A stretch of 64,000 nucleotides of DNA from Prolixibacteraceae bacterium (GTDB lineage Bacteria; Bacteroidota; Bacteroidia; Bacteroidales; Prolixibacteraceae). Shown in pieces: positions 52,088 to 60,775 of the stretch. Position 1 is the stretch's first letter. The number at the start of each line of letters is the position of its first letter. Location of the stretch: NCBI GenBank assembly GCA_028683385.1, contig JAQUIJ010000002.1, positions 310,001 through 374,000 of the forward strand, written 5' to 3'. The translations under genes and the position numbers were made by a program. The notes below the pieces were generated by a model that saw nothing but the letters and a program-made list of their open reading frames with translations, had not been told where the DNA came from and made no database searches.

Positions 52088-53386
52088 ATGAGAACCTATC
52101 AGCAAGTACTCGATTTTTTATATAGTCAGTTGCCTATGTTTCAGCGAACTGGAGCTGCAGCCTATAAAGATAACCTCGACAATACGATTCGGCTCGATGA
52201 AATGTTTAGTCATCCTCACCGTTCGTTTAAGACGATTCATGTGGCCGGAACAAACGGTAAAGGATCGGTTTCGCATATGCTTGCCTCCGTTTTGCAGGAA
52301 GCCGGCTACAAAACGGGACTCTATACGTCGCCACATCTGAAAGATTTCAGGGAGCGGATTCGCGTAAATGGTGAAATGATTTCTGAAGATGCCGTGGTTC
52401 AGTTCACCGAAATGTTTCAGGCAAAAAACGAACTTGAAAAGATGGAACCTTCGTTTTTTGAACTGACCGTGTCGATGGCTTTTGACTATTTCCGGAGCAT
52501 GAATGTTGATGTAGCTGTAATTGAAGTTGGCTTGGGTGGAAGGCTTGATTCGACTAATATTATCACTCCGGAAATTTCAGTAATTACCAACATCAGTTTC
52601 GATCACATGGCATTGCTGGGTGATACTTTGCCCAAAATTGCTGCAGAAAAAGCTGGAATCATAAAGAAAGACGTTCCGGTGGTGGTGGGCGAAACCTCTC
52701 CTGAAACCAGTTTTGTCTTTGCACAGTTTGCCGAAAAGGTCCAGACCATACTTGCTTTTGCTGACCAGGAATACCTGGCAGATTATTCGATGCTAACCAT
52801 CGACGGAAAACAAAGCCTGAATATCAGGAAGAACGACCAGTTGATTTATCCTGACTTGAAACTGGATTTGCTTGGGATTTATCAACGGCACAATGTGCCG
52901 ACCGTGTTAAAGGCAATCGATCTTTTAAATGCGAAGGGCTGGAATTTATCAGAAAACATCATCAGGAAAGGGTTACTACATGTGATTAAGAATACCGGGT
53001 TGTTGGGACGTTGGCAGATAATTGGCCATAATCCTTTAGTAGTGTGCGATACCGGACATAATCAGGCAGGTATTAAATTGGTGGTTGAGCAAATCAATCA
53101 AACAGCATGGAAAGCATTGCATGTCGTTATTGGGATGGTCAGCGACAAGGATCAGGACAACGTTTTGGCTTTACTTCCAACAAATGCGAAGTATTATTTC
53201 ACGAAAGCTTCGATCCCGCGTGCTGCCGAACCAGAAGTACTTGCCGCTAAAGCTGAACGGTTCGGCTTAAAGGGCGATTGTTATCCAACTGTTCGTCAGG
53301 CACTTTCTATAGCCCTTGCAAATGCTGGGGAAAACGATTTAATATTTGTGGGTGGCAGTACTTTCGTGGTGGCTGAAATTTTGTAA
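52088..53386 (+). CDS. folC: Folylpolyglutamate / dihydrofolate synthase FolC
   Basis: A 432-aa Mur-ligase-like enzyme that adds glutamate to dihydropteroate and to folates. HVAGTNGKGSVSHMLASVLQEAGYKTGLYTSPHLKDFRERIRVNG is the P-loop and folate-binding segment, and VEVGLGGRLDSTNI and SFDHMALLGDTLPKIAAEKAGIIK complete the central domain. The C-terminal domain has VVCDTGHNQAGIKLVVEQI. A GTG at 52067 would add seven residues; the ATG at 52088 matches the usual start before YQQVLDFLY. Confidence 0.95.
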   Translation: MRTYQQVLDFLYSQLPMFQRTGAAAYKDNLDNTIRLDEMFSHPHRSFKTIHVAGTNGKGSVSHMLASVLQEAGYKTGLYTSPHLKDFRERIRVNGEMISEDAVVQFTEMFQAKNELEKMEPSFFELTVSMAFDYFRSMNVDVAVIEVGLGGRLDSTNIITPEISVITNISFDHMALLGDTLPKIAAEKAGIIKKDVPVVVGETSPETSFVFAQFAEKVQTILAFADQEYLADYSMLTIDGKQSLNIRKNDQLIYPDLKLDLLGIYQRHNVPTVLKAIDLLNAKGWNLSENIIRKGLLHVIKNTGLLGRWQIIGHNPLVVCDTGHNQAGIKLVVEQINQTAWKALHVVIGMVSDKDQDNVLALLPTNAKYYFTKASIPRAAEPEVLAAKAERFGLKGDCYPTVRQALSIALANAGENDLIFVGGSTFVVAEIL

Positions 53387-53405
53387 TATTTTTTAATATT
53401 TTTGT

Positions 53406-53435
53406 TTGCAAGTTTCAAAAATGGGTATATCTTTG
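53406..53435 (+). promoter_or_regulatory. Promoter of tRNA-Val
   Basis: TTG at 53406-53408 (within TTTG), a 19-base spacer and TATCTTTG at 53428-53435 match the Bacteroidota consensus closely. The tRNA begins 43 bases later. Confidence 0.8.
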
Positions 53436-53478
53436 CAACGCTTTTAAAAACAAAGCGCGTTCACAAAAACAACAAAAA

Positions 53479-53553
53479 GGGCGATTAGCTCAGCTGGTTC
53501 AGAGCATCTGGTTTACACCCAGAGGGTCGGGGGTTCGAATCCCTCATCGCCCA
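53479..53553 (+). tRNA. tRNA-Val, anticodon UAC
   Basis: All arms fold: acceptor GGGCGAT/ATCGCCC, D stem GCTC/GAGC, anticodon stem TCTGG/CCAGA with loop TTTACAC (anticodon TAC at 53514-53516), variable GGGTC, and T arm GGGGG-TTCGAAT-CCCTC. The discriminator is A53; CCA is not encoded. It is a single gene with its own promoter and terminator. Confidence 0.97.
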
Positions 53554-53556
53554 CAG

Positions 53557-53588
53557 AAAGTCATTCGTTTATTCGGGTGACTTTTTTT
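53557..53588 (+). terminator. Terminator of tRNA-Val
   Basis: AAAGTCA (53557-53563) pairs with TGACTTT (53578-53584), extended inward with G-T wobbles, and is followed by a T run. Confidence 0.75.
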
Positions 53589-53881
53589 ATTTTATAGGAT
53601 GTTTTATTGCTATATTCTATGTCTCGGGGAGTTGAATAAATCCTAAATTAGTTCCACTTCCAGTCTCCAAGGCTGATTCCAAAGGCCGAATAATCTTCCA
53701 TGATTTAAATTTTTCTCTTCGGAACTGATTCTATTCCAAAATGAATCAGCTTAGAATGTGAAATAGTCTCTGTAATTTGTATGTTTGCGATTAAACCATT
53801 CTACATTGATCTTGTCAAAACAACTTCAATAATTTTATTTTGGCTAAACGAACCTAATAAACAAATCTAATGACATCGCAT
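53589..53881 (+). other. Upstream region of the RND efflux operon
   Basis: No gene is visible. CTGATTC (53725-53731) and GAATCAG (53743-53749) form a 7-bp inverted repeat with an 11-base centre, a plausible operator. No regulator gene (TetR, MarR or similar) is next to the operon in this window. A -7/-33 pair could not be fixed. Confidence 0.4.
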
Positions 53882-55006
53882 ATGAAAAAATCAATCAGAA
53901 CTCCCATTACAATAATTCTGATTGTTGTAGTACTTGGGATTATCATTTACCCCAAGATTAAACCCATGGTTGTATCGGAATCCGGTTCAAAAATAGTTTC
54001 GTCAACAGGAACAAAAGGCGCACGTGGAGGTGGTCAACCATTGTTGGCAAGTGGCTACGTAATTGTCCCAACAGAAATGAATGAGCTTATTTATAGCACG
54101 GGCTCATTAATCCCTGATGAGGAAGTTGAACTCTCATTTGAAGCTTCAGGTAAAGTCGTAGGCATCTTTTTTAAAGAAGGCGCCAGGGTTAAAAAAGGAG
54201 AATTACTTGCTAAAATAAACGATCGGCCATTGCAGGCTCAACTATTAAAACTGCAGGCTCAGCGAAAACTTTCGGAAGAACGTGAATTTCGCCAACGTCA
54301 GTTACTCGATCGCGACGCCATTAGCCGTGAAAGTTACGACCAGGTATCTACAGATCTTCAGTCACTTGATGCCGATATTATGCTGCTGGAAGCACGTATC
54401 TCTGAAACTGAATTAAGAGCCCCTTTTGATGGAGTTGTAGGTTTACGCTTGGTGAGTGAAGGTGCATTTGCCACCACTCAAACCAAAATCGTACAACTTG
54501 TAAAAATCAGCCCGTTAAAAATTGAGTTCTCTATTCCGGAGAGGTATGCTGGTGAAGTTACACCCGGTTACCCCATTACATTTGTTATTGATGGGATTCA
54601 GAAATCATTTACTGCGGAAGTTTACGCAGTTGCTCCCAAAGTGGATATGGATACCCGAACCATTGTTGCCAGAGCCTATTATCCCAATAAAAATGAGGAG
54701 TTAAAACCTGGACGTTTTGCCAGTGTCAGGGCTCTTTTATCAAAAATTGATAATACCATTTCAGTACCAACTGAAGCCATTATTCCTGAAATGGAAGGCG
54801 AAAAGGTTTTCATTCTCAAAAATGGCAAAGCGCAAGAGGTGAAGGTTACTTTAGGCCTTCGGACTGAATCGCATGTCCAGATTCAAAAAGGATTGAGTTT
54901 TGGAGATACATTACTTACAACTGCAATTTTGCAATTACGGCAAGGCATACCTGTTCAGCTTGATACGCTGGTAACCAATAAATCCATCGTAAACAAACAA
55001 CAATGA
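53882..55006 (+). CDS. RND efflux periplasmic adaptor (HlyD family)
   Basis: A 374-aa membrane fusion protein. One N-terminal membrane anchor (about 9-29, ITIILIVVVLGIIIYPKI) leads to the lipoyl half-motifs (VELSFEASGKVVGIFFKEGARVKKGELLAKIND and APFDGVVGLRLVSEGAF), an alpha-hairpin (about 115-170) and beta-barrel domains (IEFSIPERYAGEVTPGYPI, GRFASVRALL). It bridges the pump and TolC across the periplasm. The pump start overlaps its stop by 4 bases (ATGA). A second ATG at 53870 would add MTSH. Confidence 0.93.
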   Translation: MKKSIRTPITIILIVVVLGIIIYPKIKPMVVSESGSKIVSSTGTKGARGGGQPLLASGYVIVPTEMNELIYSTGSLIPDEEVELSFEASGKVVGIFFKEGARVKKGELLAKINDRPLQAQLLKLQAQRKLSEEREFRQRQLLDRDAISRESYDQVSTDLQSLDADIMLLEARISETELRAPFDGVVGLRLVSEGAFATTQTKIVQLVKISPLKIEFSIPERYAGEVTPGYPITFVIDGIQKSFTAEVYAVAPKVDMDTRTIVARAYYPNKNEELKPGRFASVRALLSKIDNTISVPTEAIIPEMEGEKVFILKNGKAQEVKVTLGLRTESHVQIQKGLSFGDTLLTTAILQLRQGIPVQLDTLVTNKSIVNKQQ

Positions 55007-58000
55007 GTCTATCGTCTACAAGTATAAAGAGGCCCGTTCTGGCCACAGTTTTTTCGCTGGTTATCCTTTTGTTTGGAGCAATCGGATTAACCTATTTAGG
55101 CGTACGGGAGTTTCCCAGCGTCGATCCGCCAATTATTTCGGTCGACACCTCTTATCCGGGTGCAAACTCCGATGTAATAGAGACACAAATTACCGAGCCT
55201 CTGGAACAATCCATTAATGGCATTCCCGGTATCCGCACATTGACCAGCCGAAGCAGCCAGGGCCGAAGCAGCATCTCTGTTGAGTTTGAGCTTTCGGTTG
55301 ATATGGAGACAGCTGCCAACGATGTCCGCGATAAAGTATCTCAGGCACAGCGTATGCTTCCTCGGGATTGCGATCCTCCAACGGTTTCGAAAGCCGATGC
55401 TGACGCAAGTCCGATTATGATGATTGCTGTGAAAAGCCCTCAGCGATCACTGCTTGAACTTTCGGAAATTGCTGATCTCACTTTTAAAGAGCAGTTACAG
55501 ACTATTTCGGGAGTTAGCGCGGTATCCATCTGGGGAGAAAAGCGTTATGCAATGCGTATCTGGCTCGATCCTGCAAAACTGGCTGGCTATCAGATGACGC
55601 CTCTTGATGTCAGAAATGCAATACTTCGCGAAAACGTTGAGCTTCCGGCAGGAAGCATCGAAGGTACCACAACCGAACTGACTATACGCACCCTGGGACT
55701 GATGACCACACCCCAGGAATTCAACAGCCTTATTTTACGGCAAACCGGCGATCAGATTGTCAGGGTAAGTGATATTGGTCGTGCCGAACTTGGTCCGCAG
55801 GATTTACGCGGAATCATGAAACTGAACGGCATTCCGATGGTTGCAACGATAATTATTCCGCAACCAGGTGCAAATCATATCGAAATTGTTGATGAGGTTT
55901 ATAAAAGACTCAAATTCATTCAGAAAGATCTTCCGGATGATGTGAAATATGAAGTTGGGTTCGACAATACAACATATATCCGGTCATCTATCGAGGAAGT
56001 GAAAAGTACCATTTACATCGCATTTTTTCTTGTAGTGGTTATCATTTTTACGTTTCTGCGCGACTGGCGCACCACGGTCATCCCAATTTTGGTAATTCCG
56101 GTTTCATTGGTCGGTTCATTTTTCATCATGTACATTTCCGGCTTTACAATCAATGTGCTTACACTTCTGGCCATCGTGCTTTCGATTGGATTGGTGGTTG
56201 ACGATGCGATTGTGATGATGGAGAATATATATGTAAAAATTGAACAGGGAATGACTCCACTCGAGGCAGGGTTCAAGGGATCGAACGAAATATTTTTTGC
56301 CATTGTTTCAACAACCATAACACTTGTAGCAGTATTTATTCCTATTGTTTTTCTTGAAGGGATGACTGGTCGTTTGTTCAGGGAGTTTAGTATTGTTATT
56401 GCCGGATCTGTTATTATCTCCGCTTTTGTGGCGCTTACTTTAACTCCAATGTTATCGACTAAATTGCTAAAAACAAGGCATAACAGAAGTAACGCATACA
56501 ATTACACTGAGAAGTTTTTTATTGCTTTAAACCGAGCCTATCAGAATACACTCGATTCGTATCTTCATAAAAAATTCCTTTCAATTTTCATTCTTGCCTT
56601 GTCGTTTTTACTGATCTTCATCTTATGGAAAACGATTCCTGCAGAAATGGCTCCGCTCGAAGACCGCTCGCAATTGAATATAAATATTACCTCACAGGAG
56701 GGATCAACCTATGAGTACAATCTCAGTTATGTCGAAGATCTTGGTAAAATGATTGAAGATGTTATTCCCGAATCTGATAAAGTAACAACAATGATTCGGG
56801 GCGGCGGAGGTTTTGTGAGAGTCTTGTTGGTTGACCCATCAGAAAGAAAGCGGTCACAACAACAAATCGCAAATCAATTGTCGGCTGAGCTACGGACCAA
56901 AACCCAGGCACGCGCAAGTGTAATTCAGCAATCGACCTTTGGTGGCCGGAGAGCTGGCCTTCCCATTCAGTATGTACTTCAGGCTCCCAACATCGAAAAG
57001 CTGCGTGAAATACTTCCAGCTTTTATGGCACAGGTAAATGACAATCCCAATTTTGTGATGGCTGATGTAAACCTGAAGTTTACCAAGCCTGAACTACAAA
57101 TTGTGATCAACCGGGATAAAGCCAATTTGCTGGGAGTTTCTACCCAGAATATCGGACAAACACTTCAACTTGCGCTTAGCGGCCAACGGTTTGGTTACTT
57201 TATAATGAATGGCAAGCAATACGAGATTTTAGGGGAACTGGCCAGAGACGACCGAAATAAACCGCTCGATTTGAAATCGTTATATGTGAGAAACACTCAG
57301 GGACATATGGTACAGCTTGATAATTTTGTCACGTTGCAGGAATCGACCGCACCGCCTCAATTGTTCCGCTATAACCGCTTTGTTGCCGCAACGATATCTG
57401 CAGGTTTGGCTGATGGTAAAACGATCAGTCAGGGAATTGCAGAGATGGATAAAATTTCGGCCAAAGTTTTGGACGATTCATTTAGAACTGCGCTTACAGG
57501 TGATTCAAAAGACTTTATGGAAAGCTCATCAAGTTTGATGTTTGCCTTTATTCTGGCTATTGTTCTGATATTCCTTGTTCTTTCGGCACAATTCGAAAGC
57601 TTTAAAGACCCGATTATTGTAATGATGACCGTTCCTTTGGCTCTTACAGGTGCACTTTTGTTTATGTGGTATTTCAATATTACGATGAACATTTTTAGTC
57701 AGATTGGTTTAATCATGTTAATTGGGCTTGTAACGAAAAACGGTATCCTGATTGTGGAGTTCGCCAATCAGCGAAAAGAAGCAGGCATGAGCAAACTGGA
57801 CGCAATTCGTTATTCTGCTGCGGCCAGGTTTCGTCCTATTTTGATGACAAGCTTATCAACCATTCTGGGTATTTTACCACTTGCCCTTGGATTGGGCGAT
57901 GGCGCACAAAGTCGCGTCGCAATGGGGATTGCCGTAGTTGGCGGATTAACCATCTCCACAGTCTTAACCTTGTATGTTGTGCCATCTATTTATCTTGTTA

Positions 58001-58074
58001 TTTCAAGTGAAACAAAAAATATTATCAATGAACCAAATATCTCAAATGAGGATAAAACAGCTATCGGGAATTAA
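55003..58074 (+). CDS. RND efflux pump, HAE1 family
   Basis: A 1023-aa proton-driven transporter with 12 membrane helices and two large periplasmic loops. The start SIKRPVLATVFSLVILLFGAIGLTYLGVREFPSVDPPIISVDTSYPGA is typical of HAE1. Helix 4 carries the proton-relay pair in LSIGLVVDDAIVMMENIY, and the second half has LIMLIGLVTKNGILIVEFAN. It exports drugs, bile acids or other hydrophobic compounds through the adaptor and TolC proteins encoded on both sides. The length and motif set are complete. Substrates are unknown. Confidence 0.95.
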   Translation: MSLSSTSIKRPVLATVFSLVILLFGAIGLTYLGVREFPSVDPPIISVDTSYPGANSDVIETQITEPLEQSINGIPGIRTLTSRSSQGRSSISVEFELSVDMETAANDVRDKVSQAQRMLPRDCDPPTVSKADADASPIMMIAVKSPQRSLLELSEIADLTFKEQLQTISGVSAVSIWGEKRYAMRIWLDPAKLAGYQMTPLDVRNAILRENVELPAGSIEGTTTELTIRTLGLMTTPQEFNSLILRQTGDQIVRVSDIGRAELGPQDLRGIMKLNGIPMVATIIIPQPGANHIEIVDEVYKRLKFIQKDLPDDVKYEVGFDNTTYIRSSIEEVKSTIYIAFFLVVVIIFTFLRDWRTTVIPILVIPVSLVGSFFIMYISGFTINVLTLLAIVLSIGLVVDDAIVMMENIYVKIEQGMTPLEAGFKGSNEIFFAIVSTTITLVAVFIPIVFLEGMTGRLFREFSIVIAGSVIISAFVALTLTPMLSTKLLKTRHNRSNAYNYTEKFFIALNRAYQNTLDSYLHKKFLSIFILALSFLLIFILWKTIPAEMAPLEDRSQLNINITSQEGSTYEYNLSYVEDLGKMIEDVIPESDKVTTMIRGGGGFVRVLLVDPSERKRSQQQIANQLSAELRTKTQARASVIQQSTFGGRRAGLPIQYVLQAPNIEKLREILPAFMAQVNDNPNFVMADVNLKFTKPELQIVINRDKANLLGVSTQNIGQTLQLALSGQRFGYFIMNGKQYEILGELARDDRNKPLDLKSLYVRNTQGHMVQLDNFVTLQESTAPPQLFRYNRFVAATISAGLADGKTISQGIAEMDKISAKVLDDSFRTALTGDSKDFMESSSSLMFAFILAIVLIFLVLSAQFESFKDPIIVMMTVPLALTGALLFMWYFNITMNIFSQIGLIMLIGLVTKNGILIVEFANQRKEAGMSKLDAIRYSAAARFRPILMTSLSTILGILPLALGLGDGAQSRVAMGIAVVGGLTISTVLTLYVVPSIYLVISSETKNIINEPNISNEDKTAIGN

Positions 58075-59383
58075 ACATTTTGCTTCACTGGTTTTGTTCT
58101 TGTTTATTGTGAACAATTCCATCGCGCAGGAAGTGTATGACCTGAGCCGGTGCATTAAAACAGGACTTGAACGCAATTTTTCGTTGCTGGTTGCTCGTAA
58201 CGATGAGGAAATTGCAACCAATAATTTCACTCGTGGAAATGCTGGTATGTTGCCAGTCATATCTTCAACCAACCGTTTTGGAGGTACTGTAAATACAACG
58301 AACCAAAATTACAACGATGGAAGTAAAGTTGCCTTAAACGATATTCACAATAATAGTGGTTCTTTAGGTGTAGATCTAGGAATGACTATTTTTAAGGGTT
58401 TTCAGGTGAAAACTACCTATCAGAAGCTAAAGGAACAGAAAGAATTGGAAGGCTTCAATACTCAGATGTCGGTTGAAAATCTGGTCTCAATGATTGTTTC
58501 GCAGTATAATTACTATATCCAGCAACTAATTTTAAACGATAATCTGGCTTATGCTGTTTCTTTGTCTCGCGAGCGTGTCCGGATCGATCAGCAACGTTAT
58601 TTGCTGGGAGGTGCCTCGAAGCTTGAACTGCTGCAATCGATCGTTTATTTGAATGCCGATAGTTCCAGGTTTGCACATCAAAATGAAGTGCTCCGAACTT
58701 CGCAAATCAGGCTTAACGAGCTTATGGCTGCTGACGATTTGGGCGAAAATATTAAATTGAAGGACACGCTGATACAGCTAGACCAGAAATTGCTTTACGA
58801 TGATCTATTGAGTCAGACCTTACAAAACAATACAAGTTTACGAATTGCTGCTAAAAACCAGGTTATTACAGAACTCGATGCTAAAATTATAAAATCACGT
58901 TCCTATCCTTATCTAACCATGTCATCTGGTTACGGGTATTCCTACAACCGCTATGGTTCGGGTGCATTAGGCAATCAAAACGTACATGGTTTAAACTATG
59001 GGTTAACGCTTGGCATTGGCATTTTCGATGGATTTAACCAGAAACGCTTAAAAAGCAATGCTCTTGTTGAGATCCAAAGCAAAAAGATACAATACAAGGA
59101 GGTTGAGCAGGAAGTGAAAGCCGATTTGCTGACCATTTATTTTGCCTACGAGAACAACCTGCGCCTGTTAAAGCTGGAAGAACAAAACCTGTCGGTTGCA
59201 CGTGAGAACCTCGAAATAGCATTGGAAAGGTATAAGCTGGGAAGTTTGGCCGGACTTGAACTTCGTGAAGTGCAAAAGAGCCTTCTTGATGCCGAAGAAC
59301 GGCTCGTTTCGGTACAGTATCAAACTAAGATTGCCGAAATTTCTTTGTTTCAGATTTCTGGCCGGATAATGGAATATATCTAG
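58046..59383 (+). CDS. TolC family outer-membrane channel
   Basis: A 445-aa outer-membrane efflux protein. A signal peptide (MRIKQLSGIKHFASLVLFLFIVNNSIAQ) is followed by two repeats of the TolC helix-strand unit, with YDLSRCIKTGLERNFSLLVARNDEEIA as the opening and LTLGIGIFDGFNQKRLKSNALVEIQSKKIQYKEVEQEV in the second half; the end LSVARENLEIALERYKLGSLAGLELREVQKSLLDAEERLVS is a family mark. It overlaps the pump gene by 29 bases. An ATG at 58028 is also possible; earlier starts run deep into the pump gene. Confidence 0.93.
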   Translation: MRIKQLSGIKHFASLVLFLFIVNNSIAQEVYDLSRCIKTGLERNFSLLVARNDEEIATNNFTRGNAGMLPVISSTNRFGGTVNTTNQNYNDGSKVALNDIHNNSGSLGVDLGMTIFKGFQVKTTYQKLKEQKELEGFNTQMSVENLVSMIVSQYNYYIQQLILNDNLAYAVSLSRERVRIDQQRYLLGGASKLELLQSIVYLNADSSRFAHQNEVLRTSQIRLNELMAADDLGENIKLKDTLIQLDQKLLYDDLLSQTLQNNTSLRIAAKNQVITELDAKIIKSRSYPYLTMSSGYGYSYNRYGSGALGNQNVHGLNYGLTLGIGIFDGFNQKRLKSNALVEIQSKKIQYKEVEQEVKADLLTIYFAYENNLRLLKLEEQNLSVARENLEIALERYKLGSLAGLELREVQKSLLDAEERLVSVQYQTKIAEISLFQISGRIMEYI

Positions 59384-59481
59384 TTTCTATTTATAAATAA
59401 TTGTCATACATAGTGATAGTCTTGCTTTGAGTAGGGTTATTACTAAAATACCTTTTGATAAAATCATGTTATTGTTGCGAA

Positions 59482-59517
59482 AAATCATCTCCCTGATGAT
59501 TTAAAGTCCTACTTTTG
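59482..59517 (+). promoter_or_regulatory. Promoter box and inverted repeat of the cit operon
   Basis: AAATCATC (59482-59489) and GATGATTT (59495-59502) form a perfect 8-bp inverted repeat with a 5-base centre. Eight bases later comes TACTTTTG (59510-59517), a good -7 box, so the repeat covers the -33 to -15 zone and looks like an operator. No TTG is at the right distance, which suits an activator-dependent promoter. Confidence 0.5.
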
Positions 59518-59547
59518 TGGCCTCAAGGTAATAATTAACAATTACAC

Positions 59548-59838
59548 ATGAAGCCAAAAATAGCCGCACAGTCTGGCACCTTCGAATCAAGTGATGTCAT
59601 TTTTTTAATTGAACCACGACCTGACAATTCGGGCCGTAAGCTCGAAATATCGTCTACCGTAATGCAACAGTTTGGAGCCAATTTCAACCGGATTATTGTT
59701 GAAATGCTCGATCAATACGACATGACAGATATCCATTTGATTGCAAAAGATAAAGGAGCATTAGAGCCAACCATTAAAGCCCGTTTCGAAACAGCCATCA
59801 AGCGCTCGCTCGACGAACAGGAAGGAACATTAAAATAA
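59548..59838 (+). CDS. citD: Citrate lyase acyl carrier protein (gamma subunit)
   Basis: The 96-aa carrier holds the 2'-(5''-phosphoribosyl)-3'-dephospho-CoA group on which citrate is cleaved. The N-terminal AQSGTFESSDVIFLIEP contains the Ser that receives the group. The rest (SGRKLEISSTVMQQFGANFNRIIVEMLDQYDMTDIHLIAKDKGALEPTIKARFETAIKRS) fits CitD. It is the first gene of citD-citE-citF-citXG and lies 7 bases before citE. Confidence 0.95.
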   Translation: MKPKIAAQSGTFESSDVIFLIEPRPDNSGRKLEISSTVMQQFGANFNRIIVEMLDQYDMTDIHLIAKDKGALEPTIKARFETAIKRSLDEQEGTLK

Positions 59839-59845
59839 TCCAGCT

Positions 59846-60727
59846 ATGACAAAAATATTTAAAAAGCGTCGGTCAATGCTTTACATTCCGGGAAACAATC
59901 CGGCGATGATTCAGCAAGGTGGAGTTTATGGGGCTGATAGTATTTTGCTCGATCTGGAAGATGCAGTTGCTCTGAATCAAAAAGATGCCGCCCGAACTCT
60001 GGTTCGAAATATGATTAATGTAATCGATTTTTACGACGCAGAAGTTTGTGTTCGGGTGAATCACTTGAGTACGCCTTTTGGCCTGGCCGACCTCGAAGCT
60101 ATTGTTCCATTGCAGCCTTCAGCCATTCGCTATCCGAAAACTGAATCGGGCGAAGAAGTTGCTGAATTGCTGAAAATCATCGAGCAGATTGAAGATCGTC
60201 ACGGACTTCCGCATAATAAAATGACATTGCATGCCATGATAGAGACAGCAATGGGAGTGCAAAATGTATTCGATATTGCCAGTAAATTTGATCGGGTGGA
60301 TGCCATTACCATTGGCGGGCAGGATTTGACTGCCGACATGAATATTGTTTATACTCCTGATGGCGCCGGAATCGATTTTGCCCGGAAGCGGATTGTCATG
60401 GCAGCAAAGGCCAGTCATATCGATGTAATTGATACTGTTTTCCCTGATGTGAACGACGAAGAAGGATTGCGGAGAGAAACTGAATATGCTAAAAGAATAG
60501 GGTTCACCGGTAAGGCCGTGATTAATCCACGACAAATTGAAATCATCCACGACGTTTACACACCAACTGATGAAGAAGTCAGGAAAGCTTATCGCATCGT
60601 TAAAGAATTCAAGATAAACAGTGCCGCTGGTATTGGCGTTTTTGCCATCGACGGAAAGATGATTGATGCACCAATTGTTACCCGTGCCGAATATATCTTG
60701 AGGCTGGCAAACGTGACTGTCGGATAA
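59846..60727 (+). CDS. citE: Citrate lyase beta subunit
   Basis: The 293-aa citryl-ACP lyase splits citryl-ACP into oxaloacetate and acetyl-ACP. RRSMLYIPGNNPAMIQQGGVYGADSILLDLEDAV has the metal-binding Glu-Asp, and VCVRVNH, MIETAMGVQNVFDIA, ITIGGQDLTADM and GFTGKAVINPRQIEIIHDVYTP are the family blocks. The length is normal. It lies between citD and citF; the gap to citF is 48 bases. Confidence 0.96.
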   Translation: MTKIFKKRRSMLYIPGNNPAMIQQGGVYGADSILLDLEDAVALNQKDAARTLVRNMINVIDFYDAEVCVRVNHLSTPFGLADLEAIVPLQPSAIRYPKTESGEEVAELLKIIEQIEDRHGLPHNKMTLHAMIETAMGVQNVFDIASKFDRVDAITIGGQDLTADMNIVYTPDGAGIDFARKRIVMAAKASHIDVIDTVFPDVNDEEGLRRETEYAKRIGFTGKAVINPRQIEIIHDVYTPTDEEVRKAYRIVKEFKINSAAGIGVFAIDGKMIDAPIVTRAEYILRLANVTVG

Positions 60728-60775
60728 TCGCGTCTCTAACAATAATTATAAAACAACAACCTAAAATACAATTCA

